Shown: positions 43,159 through 52,978, numbered from the stretch's first letter. The stretch is 64,000 nt of DNA from Henriciella aquimarina (GCF_002088975.1 NZ_NCST01000027.1:62001-126000), one strand, 5' to 3'. Notes: generated by a model from the sequence alone, not told the origin. Translations and numbers: made by a program.

Positions 43159-43982
43159 CCCGCTGCGGGAACGGATTCCGCGAGACGCCCGCCAATGCGG
43201 ATCGGCTCGACGCGTTTCGCAAACCCCGTCGAGTCATCGGTTTCCACGAAGACCCCGCACAGCGTCCCCTCGCCGAGCGCCGGGCTGTAGCGTTCGCCGG
43301 GCAGCTGGGTGGAAAACCGGGCGATCGAGTTTTCCTTTTTCATGCCGATGACGCTGTCATAGTCTCCGCACATACCGGCATCGGTCTGATAGGCCGTGCC
43401 GTTTTCCAGGATCATCAGGTCAGCGGTGGGCACGTGGGTGTGGCTTCCGACGACGAGGCTGGCGCGGCCATCGCAATAATGGCCCATCGCCATTTTCTCG
43501 CTGGTGGCCTCGCAGTGCATGTCCACGATCAGCGCATCGACGGCCAGACCCAGCGGCATGGAATCAAGCGCGGCATCGGCATGATTGAAGGCGTTTTCCA
43601 GCTGCTGGCGCATGAAGACATTGCCCTGCAGCTGCATGACGCCGACCCGCCGGCCGTCCTGCAGCACGAAGACATGCGCGCCCTTGCCGGGCGCACCGGC
43701 GGCTTCGGGATAATTCAAGGGGCGCAGAAGGCGCGGTTCGCGTTCGATGAAGGTCAGGGCTTCGCGTTGGTCCCAGGCATGGTCGCCAAGCGTCAGGCAG
43801 TCGGCGCCGGCCTGGAAGAAATCGTTCGCGATCGCCTCGGTCAGGCCGAAGCCGCCCGCGGCGTTTTCCCCGTTCACGACAACGAAGTCGAGTTCAAGCT
43901 GCCGGCGAAGGCCGGGCAGGTGGTCGACAACGGCCGCTCGGCCGGGTTTGCCGACGACATCTCCGAAATAGGCAAGTTTCAT
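43155..43982 (-). CDS. ymdB: YmdB-type (TIGR00282) phosphodiesterase
   Basis: A 275-residue metallophosphoesterase: LAYFGDVVGKPGR, VNGENAAGGFGLT, LTLGDHAWDQRE, HCEATSEKMAM, and GSHTHVPTADL are the TIGR00282 metal motifs. In Bacillus YmdB hydrolyses 2',3'-cyclic nucleotides; the substrate here is unproven. It often sits near yebC and 5-FCL in alphaproteobacteria; here yebC is about 1.0 kb away. Start ATG 43982. Confidence 0.92.
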   Translation of the reverse strand: MKLAYFGDVVGKPGRAAVVDHLPGLRRQLELDFVVVNGENAAGGFGLTEAIANDFFQAGADCLTLGDHAWDQREALTFIEREPRLLRPLNYPEAAGAPGKGAHVFVLQDGRRVGVMQLQGNVFMRQQLENAFNHADAALDSMPLGLAVDALIVDMHCEATSEKMAMGHYCDGRASLVVGSHTHVPTADLMILENGTAYQTDAGMCGDYDSVIGMKKENSIARFSTQLPGERYSPALGEGTLCGVFVETDDSTGFAKRVEPIRIGGRLAESVPAAG

Positions 43983-44014
43983 AGCGCCTGCTGATATGCG
44001 CTTGAAGGCTTCAA

Positions 44015-44052
44015 AAGAAAAGGCGCGCCAGTCAGTCCGACCGGCGCGCCCC
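44015..44052 (-). terminator. Terminator of the large lipoprotein gene
   Basis: Two copies of GGCGCGCC (44022-44029, 44043-44050) pair as a hairpin with a short loop; on the minus strand CTTTTCTTTTG follows. Confidence 0.75.
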
Positions 44053-44073
44053 GATAAAAGGTGCGTGCAAGGG

Positions 44074-45657
44074 CTATTTCTTGTGGCTTGCCGAGAAGCC
44101 GAGATACTCCTTGGTGAGCATGCTCGGATCTTCCATGCTTTCCAGCGTGGCGACCGAGATCGGCTCTTCCGGAGCAAGCTTGATCGTCAGCGTGCCAGGA
44201 TCGGTAATGAAGGCGGACACCGCCGACGACAGCTCGCTGACAAGCTCCATGTCGACGCCGGAGCCCTGGGCCATCATCGGGGCCATCTGGGCCATCTGGG
44301 CCATCTGGTTGCGCATCTGTTCGGGATCCTGCCCGGATTGCGCGGCGGCTGCACTGAAGATCCGGTTCATGAGGCTGTCATCCTCGATCGCCAGCTCGAA
44401 GTCATAGAGCGTGAGTTCGCCCAGAGCATTCTGAAACGCCATCGGGTCCGGCTCTTCGCCGGCTTCCATGGCTTCGATGTCGAAGGCCTCTGCCGCTTGC
44501 TTGCTGTAGGCCGAATAGCCTTTGAGCTTGGTGCCGAAGGAGAATTTCGCGCCGTCGACCAGCTCGAAATAATTGTCCTTGGCATCCATCGAGACGATGT
44601 CTTCTTCCGGATCGTACTCAGCCGACCCGGCGCCTTTCATCTCGACCTTCTCATAGTTGACCATGCTGAGGGCCTGGGCGAGGCCGGCGCCGGCTTCGCC
44701 GCCATCCGGATCGGCATCCAGCGTCATGGTGAACGGCTTGGTGACGTATTTCACCGGCTGGCCATCATCATTGCGTGTGATGGTCGCGTCGAAAGACGGC
44801 ATCTTGAAGCTTGCGCCAGCGGCATCCACGGAGAACGTATCCATGGAAATGCTGTCATAGCCCGGGTCCATCGGCTCATCGTAGATCTTGTTGATGATCG
44901 CCTGACCCATGGCTTCCTCATCGTCCATATTCTGCTGGACGGCTTCGAGGATGGAGAGGTCCAGACCGGACACCGACAGGGAGTCGAGATTGACCTTCAC
45001 CGGGATGTCGTCCTGCGCTTCGACAAAGTCGAATTTGAGCCCGCTCAGCATGGCGCGCTTGGCCTTCTGATCGGTCAGGTCGCGGACTTCGAAATTGGCG
45101 AGGCTGAACGTGCCGTCGCCATCGGAATCGGAGAAGTTCGCGGTCACATCATTGATCGACCAGGCGGCAAAGCCGATCTGCTCGGGTGACGGGAAGGGGG
45201 CCGGGTCGGCCTGACCAAGCGAGGAAGCGAGCCAGGCGGCGAGTTCAGGCGTGGGATTCAGCACCTCGATGCTGGCGACCTTGACGCTGCCGTCTTCCAG
45301 CTCTTCGTCTTCGATGGAAATGTCGTTAAGGCTCAGCTTGGAGAAGGAGGCCTTGTCCTCGACCATGTCGAGGCCTTCGAAGACCAGCGTGCCGGCCTTG
45401 ACCGAACCACCGTCATCACTGGCAATGGTGACGTCCGAGAACGTGGCTTTCGCCCCGTCCATCGACTTTTCGCCGTATTCCACGAGGCCGTCGCCGGAAT
45501 TGGTCAGCGACATGGCGGCGATGACGGCATCAGCCTCGGCCGGGTCCCCGTCGCGCAGTGTGATTTCGTCGAGCGGCTGGTCTGCCGGCTCCGTCGAGCT
45601 CTTGCCGCAGGCCGAAAGCATGGCAACGGCAGCGACGCCACAAAGTAGATATCTCAT
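44074..45657 (-). CDS. Large lipoprotein of unknown function
   Basis: A 527-residue lipoprotein; the lipobox L-S-A-C puts the cysteine near residue 17. The body is a long series of 'SL-x-x-I/L-S-I/V' strand repeats reminiscent of AsmA/DUF945-like beta-rich proteins, with many Asp, Glu and Ser and few basic residues. Near residue 455 three 9-base repeats encode M-A-Q steps (NQMAQMAQMAPMMAQG). It may form a beta structure in the periplasm or outer membrane; I assign no function. It is a single gene with its own terminator. Confidence 0.8.
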   Translation of the reverse strand: MRYLLCGVAAVAMLSACGKSSTEPADQPLDEITLRDGDPAEADAVIAAMSLTNSGDGLVEYGEKSMDGAKATFSDVTIASDDGGSVKAGTLVFEGLDMVEDKASFSKLSLNDISIEDEELEDGSVKVASIEVLNPTPELAAWLASSLGQADPAPFPSPEQIGFAAWSINDVTANFSDSDGDGTFSLANFEVRDLTDQKAKRAMLSGLKFDFVEAQDDIPVKVNLDSLSVSGLDLSILEAVQQNMDDEEAMGQAIINKIYDEPMDPGYDSISMDTFSVDAAGASFKMPSFDATITRNDDGQPVKYVTKPFTMTLDADPDGGEAGAGLAQALSMVNYEKVEMKGAGSAEYDPEEDIVSMDAKDNYFELVDGAKFSFGTKLKGYSAYSKQAAEAFDIEAMEAGEEPDPMAFQNALGELTLYDFELAIEDDSLMNRIFSAAAAQSGQDPEQMRNQMAQMAQMAPMMAQGSGVDMELVSELSSAVSAFITDPGTLTIKLAPEEPISVATLESMEDPSMLTKEYLGFSASHKK

Positions 45658-45722
45658 GAATTGGGTTCCCCTACACTGTCTCTAAAGGCTAGATTCGAAC
45701 GCGCCGTGAGTCGAGCATTACC

Positions 45723-46442
45723 ATGATGACCGATAAAAACCAGACACTCCTCATGACCTCAGCTTGTGGTCTGGAAATCCCGGTGCGGATCGAAGTCAAC
45801 CCGCGCGCTAAACGTCTGATTTTAAGGCTTGATGAACAAAACCGTGAAGCTGTTGCTGTTTGTCCGTCAAAACGGTTCGTGCCGGCGGCGGCCCGCTTCG
45901 CCGAGGAGCGTCTGGACTGGGCGGCCTCGCGGCTGCGGAAACTGCCGCCGGTCGCGCGCCTGGCCCACAATAAACGCTTCCTGCTGAAGGGGAGTGACTG
46001 CCTCATCACGCTGGAGGGCGAGGGCCGCAAGGCGGTGCTGCATGAAGGTGAGCCGCATGTGCTGAGCCTGCCTGGCGATCCGGAGACGATTGGCCGGCGC
46101 GCCGAGCGCTTTCTTCGGACGCTCGCCAAGAGCGAGCTTACCCGCGCGGTCGACCAGTATTGCGCCACGCTGGAGGTCGATGCCCGCCGCGTTACCGTGA
46201 AGGACACCCGCTCGCGCTGGGGCTCGTGTACATCGGATGGCCGGCTCGCCTTTTCCTGGCGTCTTATCATGGCGCCGCCTGAGGTGCTCGACTATGTCGC
46301 TGCGCATGAATGCGCGCACCTGCTGGAGATGAACCACAGCCCGCGTTTCTGGGCGCATGTCGAGCGCTGCCGGCCGCACTGGAAGCAGGAGCGGGCCTGG
46401 CTGAGGCGGCATGGCTCAGGGCTTCACGCCGTCTCAGCCTAG
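45723..46442 (+). CDS. YgjP/SprT-like metallopeptidase (M48 family)
   Basis: A 239-residue zinc metallopeptidase of the YgjP/WLM (DUF45) group. The zinc site is H-E-C-A-H in VAAHECAHLLEMNHSPRFW (HExxH then a third ligand H in NHSPRFW). DTRSRWGSCTSDGRLAFSWRL lies ahead, as in the family. Substrate unknown. It is divergent from the large lipoprotein and ends by overlapping the antiporter gene by four bases. Confidence 0.92.
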   Translation: MMTDKNQTLLMTSACGLEIPVRIEVNPRAKRLILRLDEQNREAVAVCPSKRFVPAAARFAEERLDWAASRLRKLPPVARLAHNKRFLLKGSDCLITLEGEGRKAVLHEGEPHVLSLPGDPETIGRRAERFLRTLAKSELTRAVDQYCATLEVDARRVTVKDTRSRWGSCTSDGRLAFSWRLIMAPPEVLDYVAAHECAHLLEMNHSPRFWAHVERCRPHWKQERAWLRRHGSGLHAVSA

Positions 46443-48373
46443 GTTTTTGCCGACTCGTTCTTGGTGTCCTTGGCATCGGCCTTCTCGCCGTTCTGGGCCT
46501 GGTTCTGCTGGGTCGGCTGCTGATCCGGCGCAAAGCTGATGATCGTCGCGCCTTCTCCGCCGCGGGCCTCGCGGCTGGGCCCCAGTAGGACCAGCGAGCC
46601 GTCCGGGCGGATTTCGGCGACCAGGTCGCCCTTGGGCCGCTCGGCGAGGAACTGTTCCAGCGTGTACTTGTCCGTCAGCCGCGTGCGCGAGAAGGTCCAG
46701 CCGCGATACTGGTCGCGGATCAGGCCGTCATAGGTGCGTCCCCGCCGGATCAGCGTGCGCCCGCGGGCTGACGAGCCGACGGACTTGTCGTCCACATCAT
46801 CGCCTTCCGACAGCGAAAGCTGATAGACGCGGTGGCGGCCGACTTCCGGGGCAAACTGGTTACACACCAGCGCATTGTGGGAGTCGTTGGTCGATAGGGC
46901 CACCACCGTCGCAAAGCGCGAGTGGTCGAGCTTGATCTCAGCATCTTCGGACAGGACTTCGCCAAGGAAGGTGTCGAGGCCTGCTTCGCGTGCGGGCCGC
47001 AGGCGGCGGTAATTGCTGTCGGCCATGATGACGTCGATCTTGCTGGCCTTCAGGGCCTTGGCGAATTCGACGCTCCAGGAGTTGGCCCCCACCAGAAGGA
47101 CACCCGGCTTCTCGGAGCGTGCCAGGCCGAGCCGGCGGGCGAGCGGGCCGATGGTGAAGCCGTGAACCACGACGGTCACAAACACCATGGCGAAGGCCAG
47201 CGGCACGATCTGGTCTGCGCCCGAGAAATTGAATTTCCCGACCCGATCCAGGTCGACCAGCAGAGAGCCGAAAAGGCCGGAGACGGCGACCGCCACAATC
47301 CCGCGCGGCGCGATCCAGCCCAGAAGCAGGGCTTCCTTGCGGCTCAGCGTCCCGGCGGTGGCAATCCAGACCGAAAGCGGGCGCACCACGAACAGCATGC
47401 AGAGCAGGAAAAGCAGCGTGTTCATGTTCAGCGCCGAGGCGATGATGCTTGGCGTGAGGTCAGCGGTGAGGATGACGAACACGCCAGAGACCAGCAATAC
47501 GGCGATGTCTTCCTTGAACTTTCTGAGTTCCGAGAGATCGGCCAGGCGTGAATTGGCGAGCGTCATGCCATAGGCGGTCACGGCCACGAGGCCGGTTTCG
47601 TGCTCGACTTCCTCGGCAATGGCATAACAGAGGATGATCGAGGCGAAGATCAGCGGGGCTTTCAGATACTCCGGCGTCCAGCCTTCCCGGAAGGCGCGCG
47701 ACATGGCCAGCCCGAACCCGATGCCAAGCAGGACGCCCATGCCCGCGGCAGCGAGAATGCCCATGCCGGCCCAGAGCGTAGACTCGCCCTGGGAGGCCAC
47801 GCGGACAATTTCATAGGCGGCGACGGCAAACAGCGCGCCGATCGGGTCGTTGACGATCCCTTCCCATTTCAGGAACTGGGCGGGCCGTCCGGAGAGCTTC
47901 GACTGGCGCATCAGCGGCATGATGACAGTCGGCCCGGTCACCACCATGATGCCGGCAAAGACGACGGCGCTGGCCCAGTCGAGGTTGGCGGCGTAGCGCG
48001 CGGCCAGGGAGCCGAGGATCCAGGCCAGCGGCCCACCGAAGAAGACCATGCGCCGCACCGAGGCCCCGGCGTCGCGCAAGTTCTCGAATTTCAGGATCAG
48101 ACCGCCTTCGAACAGGATCACGGCCACCGACAGGGACACAATCGGACGCAACAGGTCTCTGAATGTGGCCGACGGGTCCAGAAGCGGTTCGCCGAAAAGG
48201 ATCTGCCAGACCGGGCCTGCGGCAAGCCCCGCAAGCGCCATCAGCACGATGGCCGGGGCCTGGAGCCGCCAGGCCAGCCATTGCGCGCCGAGGCCCAGCG
48301 CGCCGATCAGGGCGCAGGCGAAGATCAGGCTATCGGAGCCTGCAGCAGCAAGGAGGATATTCATGTCGGGCAT
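46439..48373 (-). CDS. CPA1 sodium:proton antiporter with C-terminal RCK-like domain
   Basis: A 644-residue antiporter. About twelve membrane segments in the first 400 residues include the ion site VNDPIGALFA (N-D pair, as in electroneutral CPA1 exchangers). A cytoplasmic Rossmann-like TrkA-N/RCK domain follows (VLLVGANSWSVEFAKALKAS, then VIMADSNYRRL), with a further domain and a low-complexity end. It likely exchanges sodium or potassium for protons under nucleotide control. Gene symbol not assigned. Confidence 0.9.
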   Translation of the reverse strand: MPDMNILLAAAGSDSLIFACALIGALGLGAQWLAWRLQAPAIVLMALAGLAAGPVWQILFGEPLLDPSATFRDLLRPIVSLSVAVILFEGGLILKFENLRDAGASVRRMVFFGGPLAWILGSLAARYAANLDWASAVVFAGIMVVTGPTVIMPLMRQSKLSGRPAQFLKWEGIVNDPIGALFAVAAYEIVRVASQGESTLWAGMGILAAAGMGVLLGIGFGLAMSRAFREGWTPEYLKAPLIFASIILCYAIAEEVEHETGLVAVTAYGMTLANSRLADLSELRKFKEDIAVLLVSGVFVILTADLTPSIIASALNMNTLLFLLCMLFVVRPLSVWIATAGTLSRKEALLLGWIAPRGIVAVAVSGLFGSLLVDLDRVGKFNFSGADQIVPLAFAMVFVTVVVHGFTIGPLARRLGLARSEKPGVLLVGANSWSVEFAKALKASKIDVIMADSNYRRLRPAREAGLDTFLGEVLSEDAEIKLDHSRFATVVALSTNDSHNALVCNQFAPEVGRHRVYQLSLSEGDDVDDKSVGSSARGRTLIRRGRTYDGLIRDQYRGWTFSRTRLTDKYTLEQFLAERPKGDLVAEIRPDGSLVLLGPSREARGGEGATIISFAPDQQPTQQNQAQNGEKADAKDTKNESAKT

Positions 48374-48396
48374 GGTTAGAAGATCGCTCGGCCGGA

Positions 48397-48921
48397 TCAG
48401 GCCTTGGCGTTTTCGGTTTCGCGCGAGAAGTCAAAGCCAATCTCGCGTGTGCCGTATTCCCCTTGTTCGTATTGATCGATCTTGGACTGAAACCAGTTTA
48501 GTACGTGCTTATAGACATATTCGAACAATTTCGCGGAGTCATCCTCCGTCAGCGGGAGCGAGAGGCTGAAGGACTCTCCGCCCTGGATATCGAGAACAAC
48601 CTTTTCGCCGATCTTCTGGCACTGCATCGTGACACGGATCCAGTCAGTGCCTTTTGTGACCCGGACAGCCAGCCCGAAAGCGATGGGGCCGAGCGGGCGA
48701 AACCCGTTCGGGGCCACGGAAAACGCCTGATCGCCATAATTCCGGGGTTCGAACTCACCGCCCGGCGGGACCAGCTGGACACAGATTCCACCTGACGAAT
48801 CGAGATAATCGCACAGGCCGGCGCGCAATTCCTCGGCCAGCTGACGCACACGGGCATAATTCTCCGCGGCCAGGGCCTGGTATTTCTCGACCGTCGCTAA
48901 CAGGTCGTCAAATCGCGTCAT
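48397..48921 (-). CDS. Conserved-looking protein of unknown function
   Basis: A 174-residue soluble protein. A helical N-terminus (about 1-40) is followed by a strand-rich middle (CVQLVPPGGEFEPRNY, then FGLAVRVTKG) and a helical LFEYVYKHVLNWFQSKIDQYEQ segment. No domain recognised. It lies between motA and the antiporter on the same strand, 89 bases after motA and 23 bases before the antiporter. Confidence 0.75.
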   Translation of the reverse strand: MTRFDDLLATVEKYQALAAENYARVRQLAEELRAGLCDYLDSSGGICVQLVPPGGEFEPRNYGDQAFSVAPNGFRPLGPIAFGLAVRVTKGTDWIRVTMQCQKIGEKVVLDIQGGESFSLSLPLTEDDSAKLFEYVYKHVLNWFQSKIDQYEQGEYGTREIGFDFSRETENAKA

Positions 48922-49010
48922 CCGGCGCTCCTATGGTCGCGATGGTTCGACAACACCTAGTGTACCGGCTGGCATAAAACCAGATGGTGCGGTGCGAAAC
49001 TGTAGGGGAA

Positions 49011-49898
49011 TCAGGCGGTCCGCTGCTTCAGGCTGGCAGGCAGGCTTTCGACCGTCTGAAGCGAGGCGTCAATTTCCGACAGGCTGGGCCGCAAATGCAT
49101 GGGCAGGCTGGAACGGGCAACCTCGACAGCGGTGGCCGGAGCGATCCCGGCATCATGCGCGCACAGCATCGCGCGGATCGTTTCCAGATACTGCATTTCC
49201 TCGTCGACCACCTGGGCGAAGCGCGCGGCAATCGGTCCGATCAGGCCATAGGCGAGGAAGACGCCGAGAAAGGTGCCGAGCAGGGCTGCGGCGATCATCG
49301 GCCCCAGCACATCCGGAGACTGGTCGATCATGCTCATCGTCTTGATGATGCCGAGGACGGCGGCGACGATCCCAAGCGCGGGCAGGGCGTCGGCCAGCGT
49401 GTTCAGCGCGTTGACGGCCTTGTGGCGGCCTGCGGCAATCGTGGCGAGGGCATCATGCATGTGCGCCTCGACCGGCGACTTGCCACCCGGGTTGAGCGCC
49501 ATGATGCGAAAGCTGTCGGTGATCAGCGAACAGGCTGCCGGGTCGGCCAGAAGACGCGGGCGATTGCGGAAGACGGCGGATGTTTCCGGTGATTCGATAT
49601 CGGCTTCGATGGCGATCACACCGCCCCGGCGCGCCCGGCGCATCAAATCATGCAGGCCGGTCAGGAGGTCGGCATAGTCGGCTTTCGTCCATTTCGGCCC
49701 GCGCAGCGCCTTCACGAATCCGCCGGCTGCGTCGCGCGCGATCTGGGGCGAGTTTCCGATCAGCAGCGTGCCGATAGCCGCCCCGCCGATCAGTGCCAGT
49801 TCGAAAGGCAGGGCTTCGACAACGGCCGGGCTGCCGCTGAAGATGAGCGCGCCGATGATCAGGATGAAGACCGTCAGAATGCCGAATAGCTGTGTCAT
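49011..49898 (-). CDS. motA: Flagellar stator protein MotA
   Basis: A 295-residue MotA-type stator subunit with about four membrane segments (about 4-24, 30-46, 165-190 and 200-225). A large cytoplasmic loop includes FRIMALNPGGKSPVEAH and the PALGIVAAVLGIIKTMSMID pore segment. The ATG has GGAG ahead. motB is not adjacent, which is known in some alphaproteobacteria. Confidence 0.88.
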   Translation of the reverse strand: MTQLFGILTVFILIIGALIFSGSPAVVEALPFELALIGGAAIGTLLIGNSPQIARDAAGGFVKALRGPKWTKADYADLLTGLHDLMRRARRGGVIAIEADIESPETSAVFRNRPRLLADPAACSLITDSFRIMALNPGGKSPVEAHMHDALATIAAGRHKAVNALNTLADALPALGIVAAVLGIIKTMSMIDQSPDVLGPMIAAALLGTFLGVFLAYGLIGPIAARFAQVVDEEMQYLETIRAMLCAHDAGIAPATAVEVARSSLPMHLRPSLSEIDASLQTVESLPASLKQRTA

Positions 49899-50033
49899 CG
49901 AGGCTCCGCGAAACTAGGACCAGCCGGCAGTCTCGCATGGGGAGCTTTCAATAAGGTTTCCGCGATAACCATCGCCCCGGCGCGGACGGGACGTCATGCT
50001 TGATCTTTTCCCGGCAGCAGCCGAAGAGGGGCC

Positions 50034-51332
50034 ATGGTGGCAACGACGTCTCCCCCCGATCAAGGACAGGACAGGCCGGACCGGCGCGGGGCCTTCCGGC
50101 TACTTTTCTTCGCGCTCCTGGCCGTCGGGGCGGGCAATACGATGCTGGTCTCGGCCATCCTGCCGCCCCTGTCGCGCGATCTGGGTCTGCCGGACTGGAT
50201 GGCCGGGGCCATTTTCTCGCTTTCGGCAACGATGTGGGCGATCACCTCATCCTTCTGGGGCCGTAAGAGCAATGACTGGGGCCGGCGCCGGGTCGCCGCG
50301 CTCGGCATGCTGGGTTTTTCCGTTTCCATGCTGCTCTTCGGCACCTTTGCGGCGCTGGCCATCTCCGGGCACATCAAGAGCGCAATCGTCATCTTTGTCT
50401 GCCTGCTCTGCTCGCGCACCCTGTTCGGCCTGTTCGGCTCGGGCACGAATCCCGCCGCCCAGGCTTATGTCGCCGACCGGACAAGCCGGGACAAACGCAC
50501 GGAAGAGATCGCCTCGCTGACATCGGGCTTCAGCTTCGGGGCCGTTGCGGGACCGGCCTTTGCCGCCGCCGCCGGGGCTGTGTTCGGCTTGCTGACCTCG
50601 GTCTTCATGATCAGCGCGATCGCCGCGGTTCTCTCCCTGCTGATCTTTACCCGCCTGCCAGAGCAAACCCCGCCAAAGCGTGAGGTCGGCTTCAAACGCA
50701 GCGGCAAGCGTGAGGGCGACGGCCTGTGGCGCGATCCGCGCGTCCTGCCCTATCTCGTCTTCGCTGTGTCGCTGTCGATCGTCACCGGTGTGCTGACCCA
50801 GACCTTCGCCTTCGCCATCATGGACAAGATCGATGTCGACGGCGCCGATGCGATGCAGTTTACCGGCCCGGCCTACACCGTCGGGGCGGCCGGTACGCTG
50901 ATCTCCCAGCTCGTCATCATTCCGCGCCTAAAAATGACCAACCGTGAACTCATGGTCTCCGGCGCGCTGATCCTGTCGCTCGGCGCCTTCCTGATCGTGC
51001 CGACGCGGGAGTTTGCGGTGCTTGTCCTCGCGCAGTTCTTTGTCGGCATCGGCCAGGGGCTCGCCCGGCCCGGCTTCTCGAGCGGGGCCTCGCTCTCGGT
51101 CGGCTCAAGCCTGCAGGGCAATGTCGCCGGCCTGGTTATATCTGCCAATGGCATGGGCTTTATCGTCAGCCCGCTCTTCGGGCCGTGGACGTATCAGAAC
51201 GTCCACCCCTTCGCCCCTTTTATCGGTGCCGGTGTCATGCTGCTCGTCATGGCGGTGTTCGCCCGCAAGGTCTTCCCGGCCAGCCAGGTCGTGGCCGATG
51301 ACCCGGATGAGCCGCCCGAGATGTACGACTGA
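50034..51332 (+). CDS. Major facilitator superfamily transporter
   Basis: A 432-residue MFS permease with about twelve membrane segments. The loop 2-3 motif G-R-K-S-N-D-W-G-R-R-R-V-A (the G-x-x-x-D-R/K-x-G-R-R-R signature) is clear. Substrate unknown. It ends 3 bases from the converging transglycosylase gene, with no room for a terminator between them. Confidence 0.9.
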   Translation: MVATTSPPDQGQDRPDRRGAFRLLFFALLAVGAGNTMLVSAILPPLSRDLGLPDWMAGAIFSLSATMWAITSSFWGRKSNDWGRRRVAALGMLGFSVSMLLFGTFAALAISGHIKSAIVIFVCLLCSRTLFGLFGSGTNPAAQAYVADRTSRDKRTEEIASLTSGFSFGAVAGPAFAAAAGAVFGLLTSVFMISAIAAVLSLLIFTRLPEQTPPKREVGFKRSGKREGDGLWRDPRVLPYLVFAVSLSIVTGVLTQTFAFAIMDKIDVDGADAMQFTGPAYTVGAAGTLISQLVIIPRLKMTNRELMVSGALILSLGAFLIVPTREFAVLVLAQFFVGIGQGLARPGFSSGASLSVGSSLQGNVAGLVISANGMGFIVSPLFGPWTYQNVHPFAPFIGAGVMLLVMAVFARKVFPASQVVADDPDEPPEMYD

Positions 51333-51335
51333 CCG

Positions 51336-52718
51336 CTAGCTGCCTGCCGCCGCAAGCACCGCATCGAGCGCCGGTCCGGAGGGGTAGCCGTCCGCCGGCA
51401 TGCCCTGCGCCTTCTGGAAGCGCTGGAGTGCGGCCTTGGTGCCGCGCCCGGGAATGCCGTCGACCGGTCCGGCCTCGAAGCCGAGATCGTTCAGCGTCTC
51501 CTGAAGCGTCATGACCTCCTGCGTGCTCAGCCGCTCGATATGTTTCGGCCAGGCCGCGACCGGGCCGTACTTGCCCTCCATGCCGTCTGCCAGCAGGCCA
51601 ACGGCTAGAGCATAGCTGTCGGCATTGTTATAGGTCTTGAAGACGTTGAAATTCTTGAACAGCAGGTATTTCGGCCCTTCCGCCCCGGCGGGCAGCCAGA
51701 GCTCGGCATAGGTGTTGTCATCGACGTCGAAGCCGCCGCCGCGAATGGGTGAGAGGCCGAGCGATTTCCAGGTCGCCATGCGGCGCTCATTGCCATCGGC
51801 ATAGGACCAGTCGAAATTCGCTGGCGCGAGGATCTCGATGCCCCAAGGCTCGTCGAAGACATAGCCCGAGGAAGAGAGGTAATTGGCCGCCGAGGCGAGG
51901 GCATCCGGGGCATTCGCCCAGATATCGGCATGGCCGTCGCGGTCATAATCCTGCGCATAGGCGAGATAGGTCGTCGGCATGAACTGCGTTTGCCCCATCG
52001 CCCCGGCCCAGCCGGAGCCCAGCTGCTCGCGGTCGGCAAAGCCCTTTTCGAGGATTTCCATCAGGGCATAGAGCTGGTTTTCGGCAAAGCTGCGACGCCG
52101 CCCCTCGACGGCCATGTTGGAGAGCGTGTTGGCGGCATCGTAATTGCCGATATAGGAGCCGAAATTGGTCTCCATCGCCCAAATGGCGGCAATGGCTTCG
52201 CGGTTGACGCCATAGGTCTGCTCAAGGGTGTCGAAGGTGGGGGACAGCTCGCGCAGCTTCTGCTGGCCGGTCTCGAAGCGGCTGTTGGTAACGGCGGTGC
52301 GCAGATACTCCCAGATCGCCTTGGCGAACTCGGCCTGGTCGGCAATCCCGGTGCTGGCCACGCCGACATCTTCGCTGAGGTAAAGCTCCAGCGGGCTGAT
52401 GCCTTCGAGGATGGCGTAAACGACCGCCGGGTTTTCCCCTTTCGAGCGGGCGCGGTTGGCGAAATCCTCGCGCCAGCGGTCCATGGAGAGGTTGCCGGAC
52501 GGGGTGAACGGGCCGGTCGGGCCGGCATAGGGAGTGCCGTCACTCGTCCCGGTCGGGTCACCCGGGCCCTGGGGCTGAGGCGCTTCGGCGCCCGGTGCAC
52601 CGGGAGCCGGGCTGGCGCCGGGCTCGCTTGTCTGCGGGGTCGCGGCACAGGCCCCGATCAGTGCGCTGAGGGCTGCGGCATAGACCCAGCGTTGCGATTT
52701 CAGTTTCAGATCATTCAT
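51336..52718 (-). CDS. MltB-type lytic murein transglycosylase with PG-binding domain
   Basis: A 460-residue protein with a possible lipobox (I-G-A-C, cysteine near 24). A Pro/Gly-rich linker follows, then the transglycosylase domain with catalytic Glu in [14 protein letters not shown] and the [13 protein letters not shown] block. A C-terminal peptidoglycan-binding domain ([19 protein letters not shown]) ends it. It cleaves the glycan strand to 1,6-anhydro products at the envelope. Confidence 0.93.
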   Translation of the reverse strand: MNDLKLKSQRWVYAAALSALIGACAATPQTSEPGASPAPGAPGAEAPQPQGPGDPTGTSDGTPYAGPTGPFTPSGNLSMDRWREDFANRARSKGENPAVVYAILEGISPLELYLSEDVGVASTGIADQAEFAKAIWEYLRTAVTNSRFETGQQKLRELSPTFDTLEQTYGVNREAIAAIWAMETNFGSYIGNYDAANTLSNMAVEGRRRSFAENQLYALMEILEKGFADREQLGSGWAGAMGQTQFMPTTYLAYAQDYDRDGHADIWANAPDALASAANYLSSSGYVFDEPWGIEILAPANFDWSYADGNERRMATWKSLGLSPIRGGGFDVDDNTYAELWLPAGAEGPKYLLFKNFNVFKTYNNADSYALAVGLLADGMEGKYGPVAAWPKHIERLSTQEVMTLQETLNDLGFEAGPVDGIPGRGTKAALQRFQKAQGMPADGYPSGPALDAVLAAAGS

Positions 52719-52758
52719 GACTGCGAATCCCTATTACCGTTCTGGTGTGTCTGCGGCG

Positions 52759-52787
52759 TTGACTCTCAATGGGCCTTTGGCTATCTC
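52759..52787 (+). promoter_or_regulatory. Sigma-70-type promoter of rpmJ
   Basis: TTGACT (52759-52764), exactly 17 bases, then TATCTC (52782-52787), with about 40 bases to the rpmJ start. Good hexamers and spacing. Confidence 0.65.
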
Positions 52788-52827
52788 CGCGCCCTTACAA
52801 GTTTCCAGTAAACGCAGGGCCAGCCTC

Positions 52828-52953
52828 ATGAAAGTCAAATCATCTCTCAAAGCCCTGAAGACGCGCCACCGCGATTGCAAGGTCGTGCGCCGCCGGGGCC
52901 GTGTGTACGTCATCAACAAGACCGATCCTCGCTTTAAAGCAAAACAGGGTTAA
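52828..52953 (+). CDS. rpmJ: 50S ribosomal protein L36
   Basis: The 41-residue protein [20 protein letters not shown]... matches L36 of the shorter zinc-free type: it keeps [16 protein letters not shown] but lacks the four-ligand zinc ribbon. It is in the large subunit near the peptidyl-transferase region. The open frame before the ATG is not part of it. Confidence 0.95.
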   Translation: MKVKSSLKALKTRHRDCKVVRRRGRVYVINKTDPRFKAKQG

Positions 52954-52978
52954 GCAGAAGATGAATGCGCTGAGCGCC

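Noticed and set aside
47600-48379. Plus-strand frame of 259 codons opposite the antiporter
   Set aside because: Hydrophilic Arg/His-rich composition typical of an antisense shadow; the antiporter carries the motifs.
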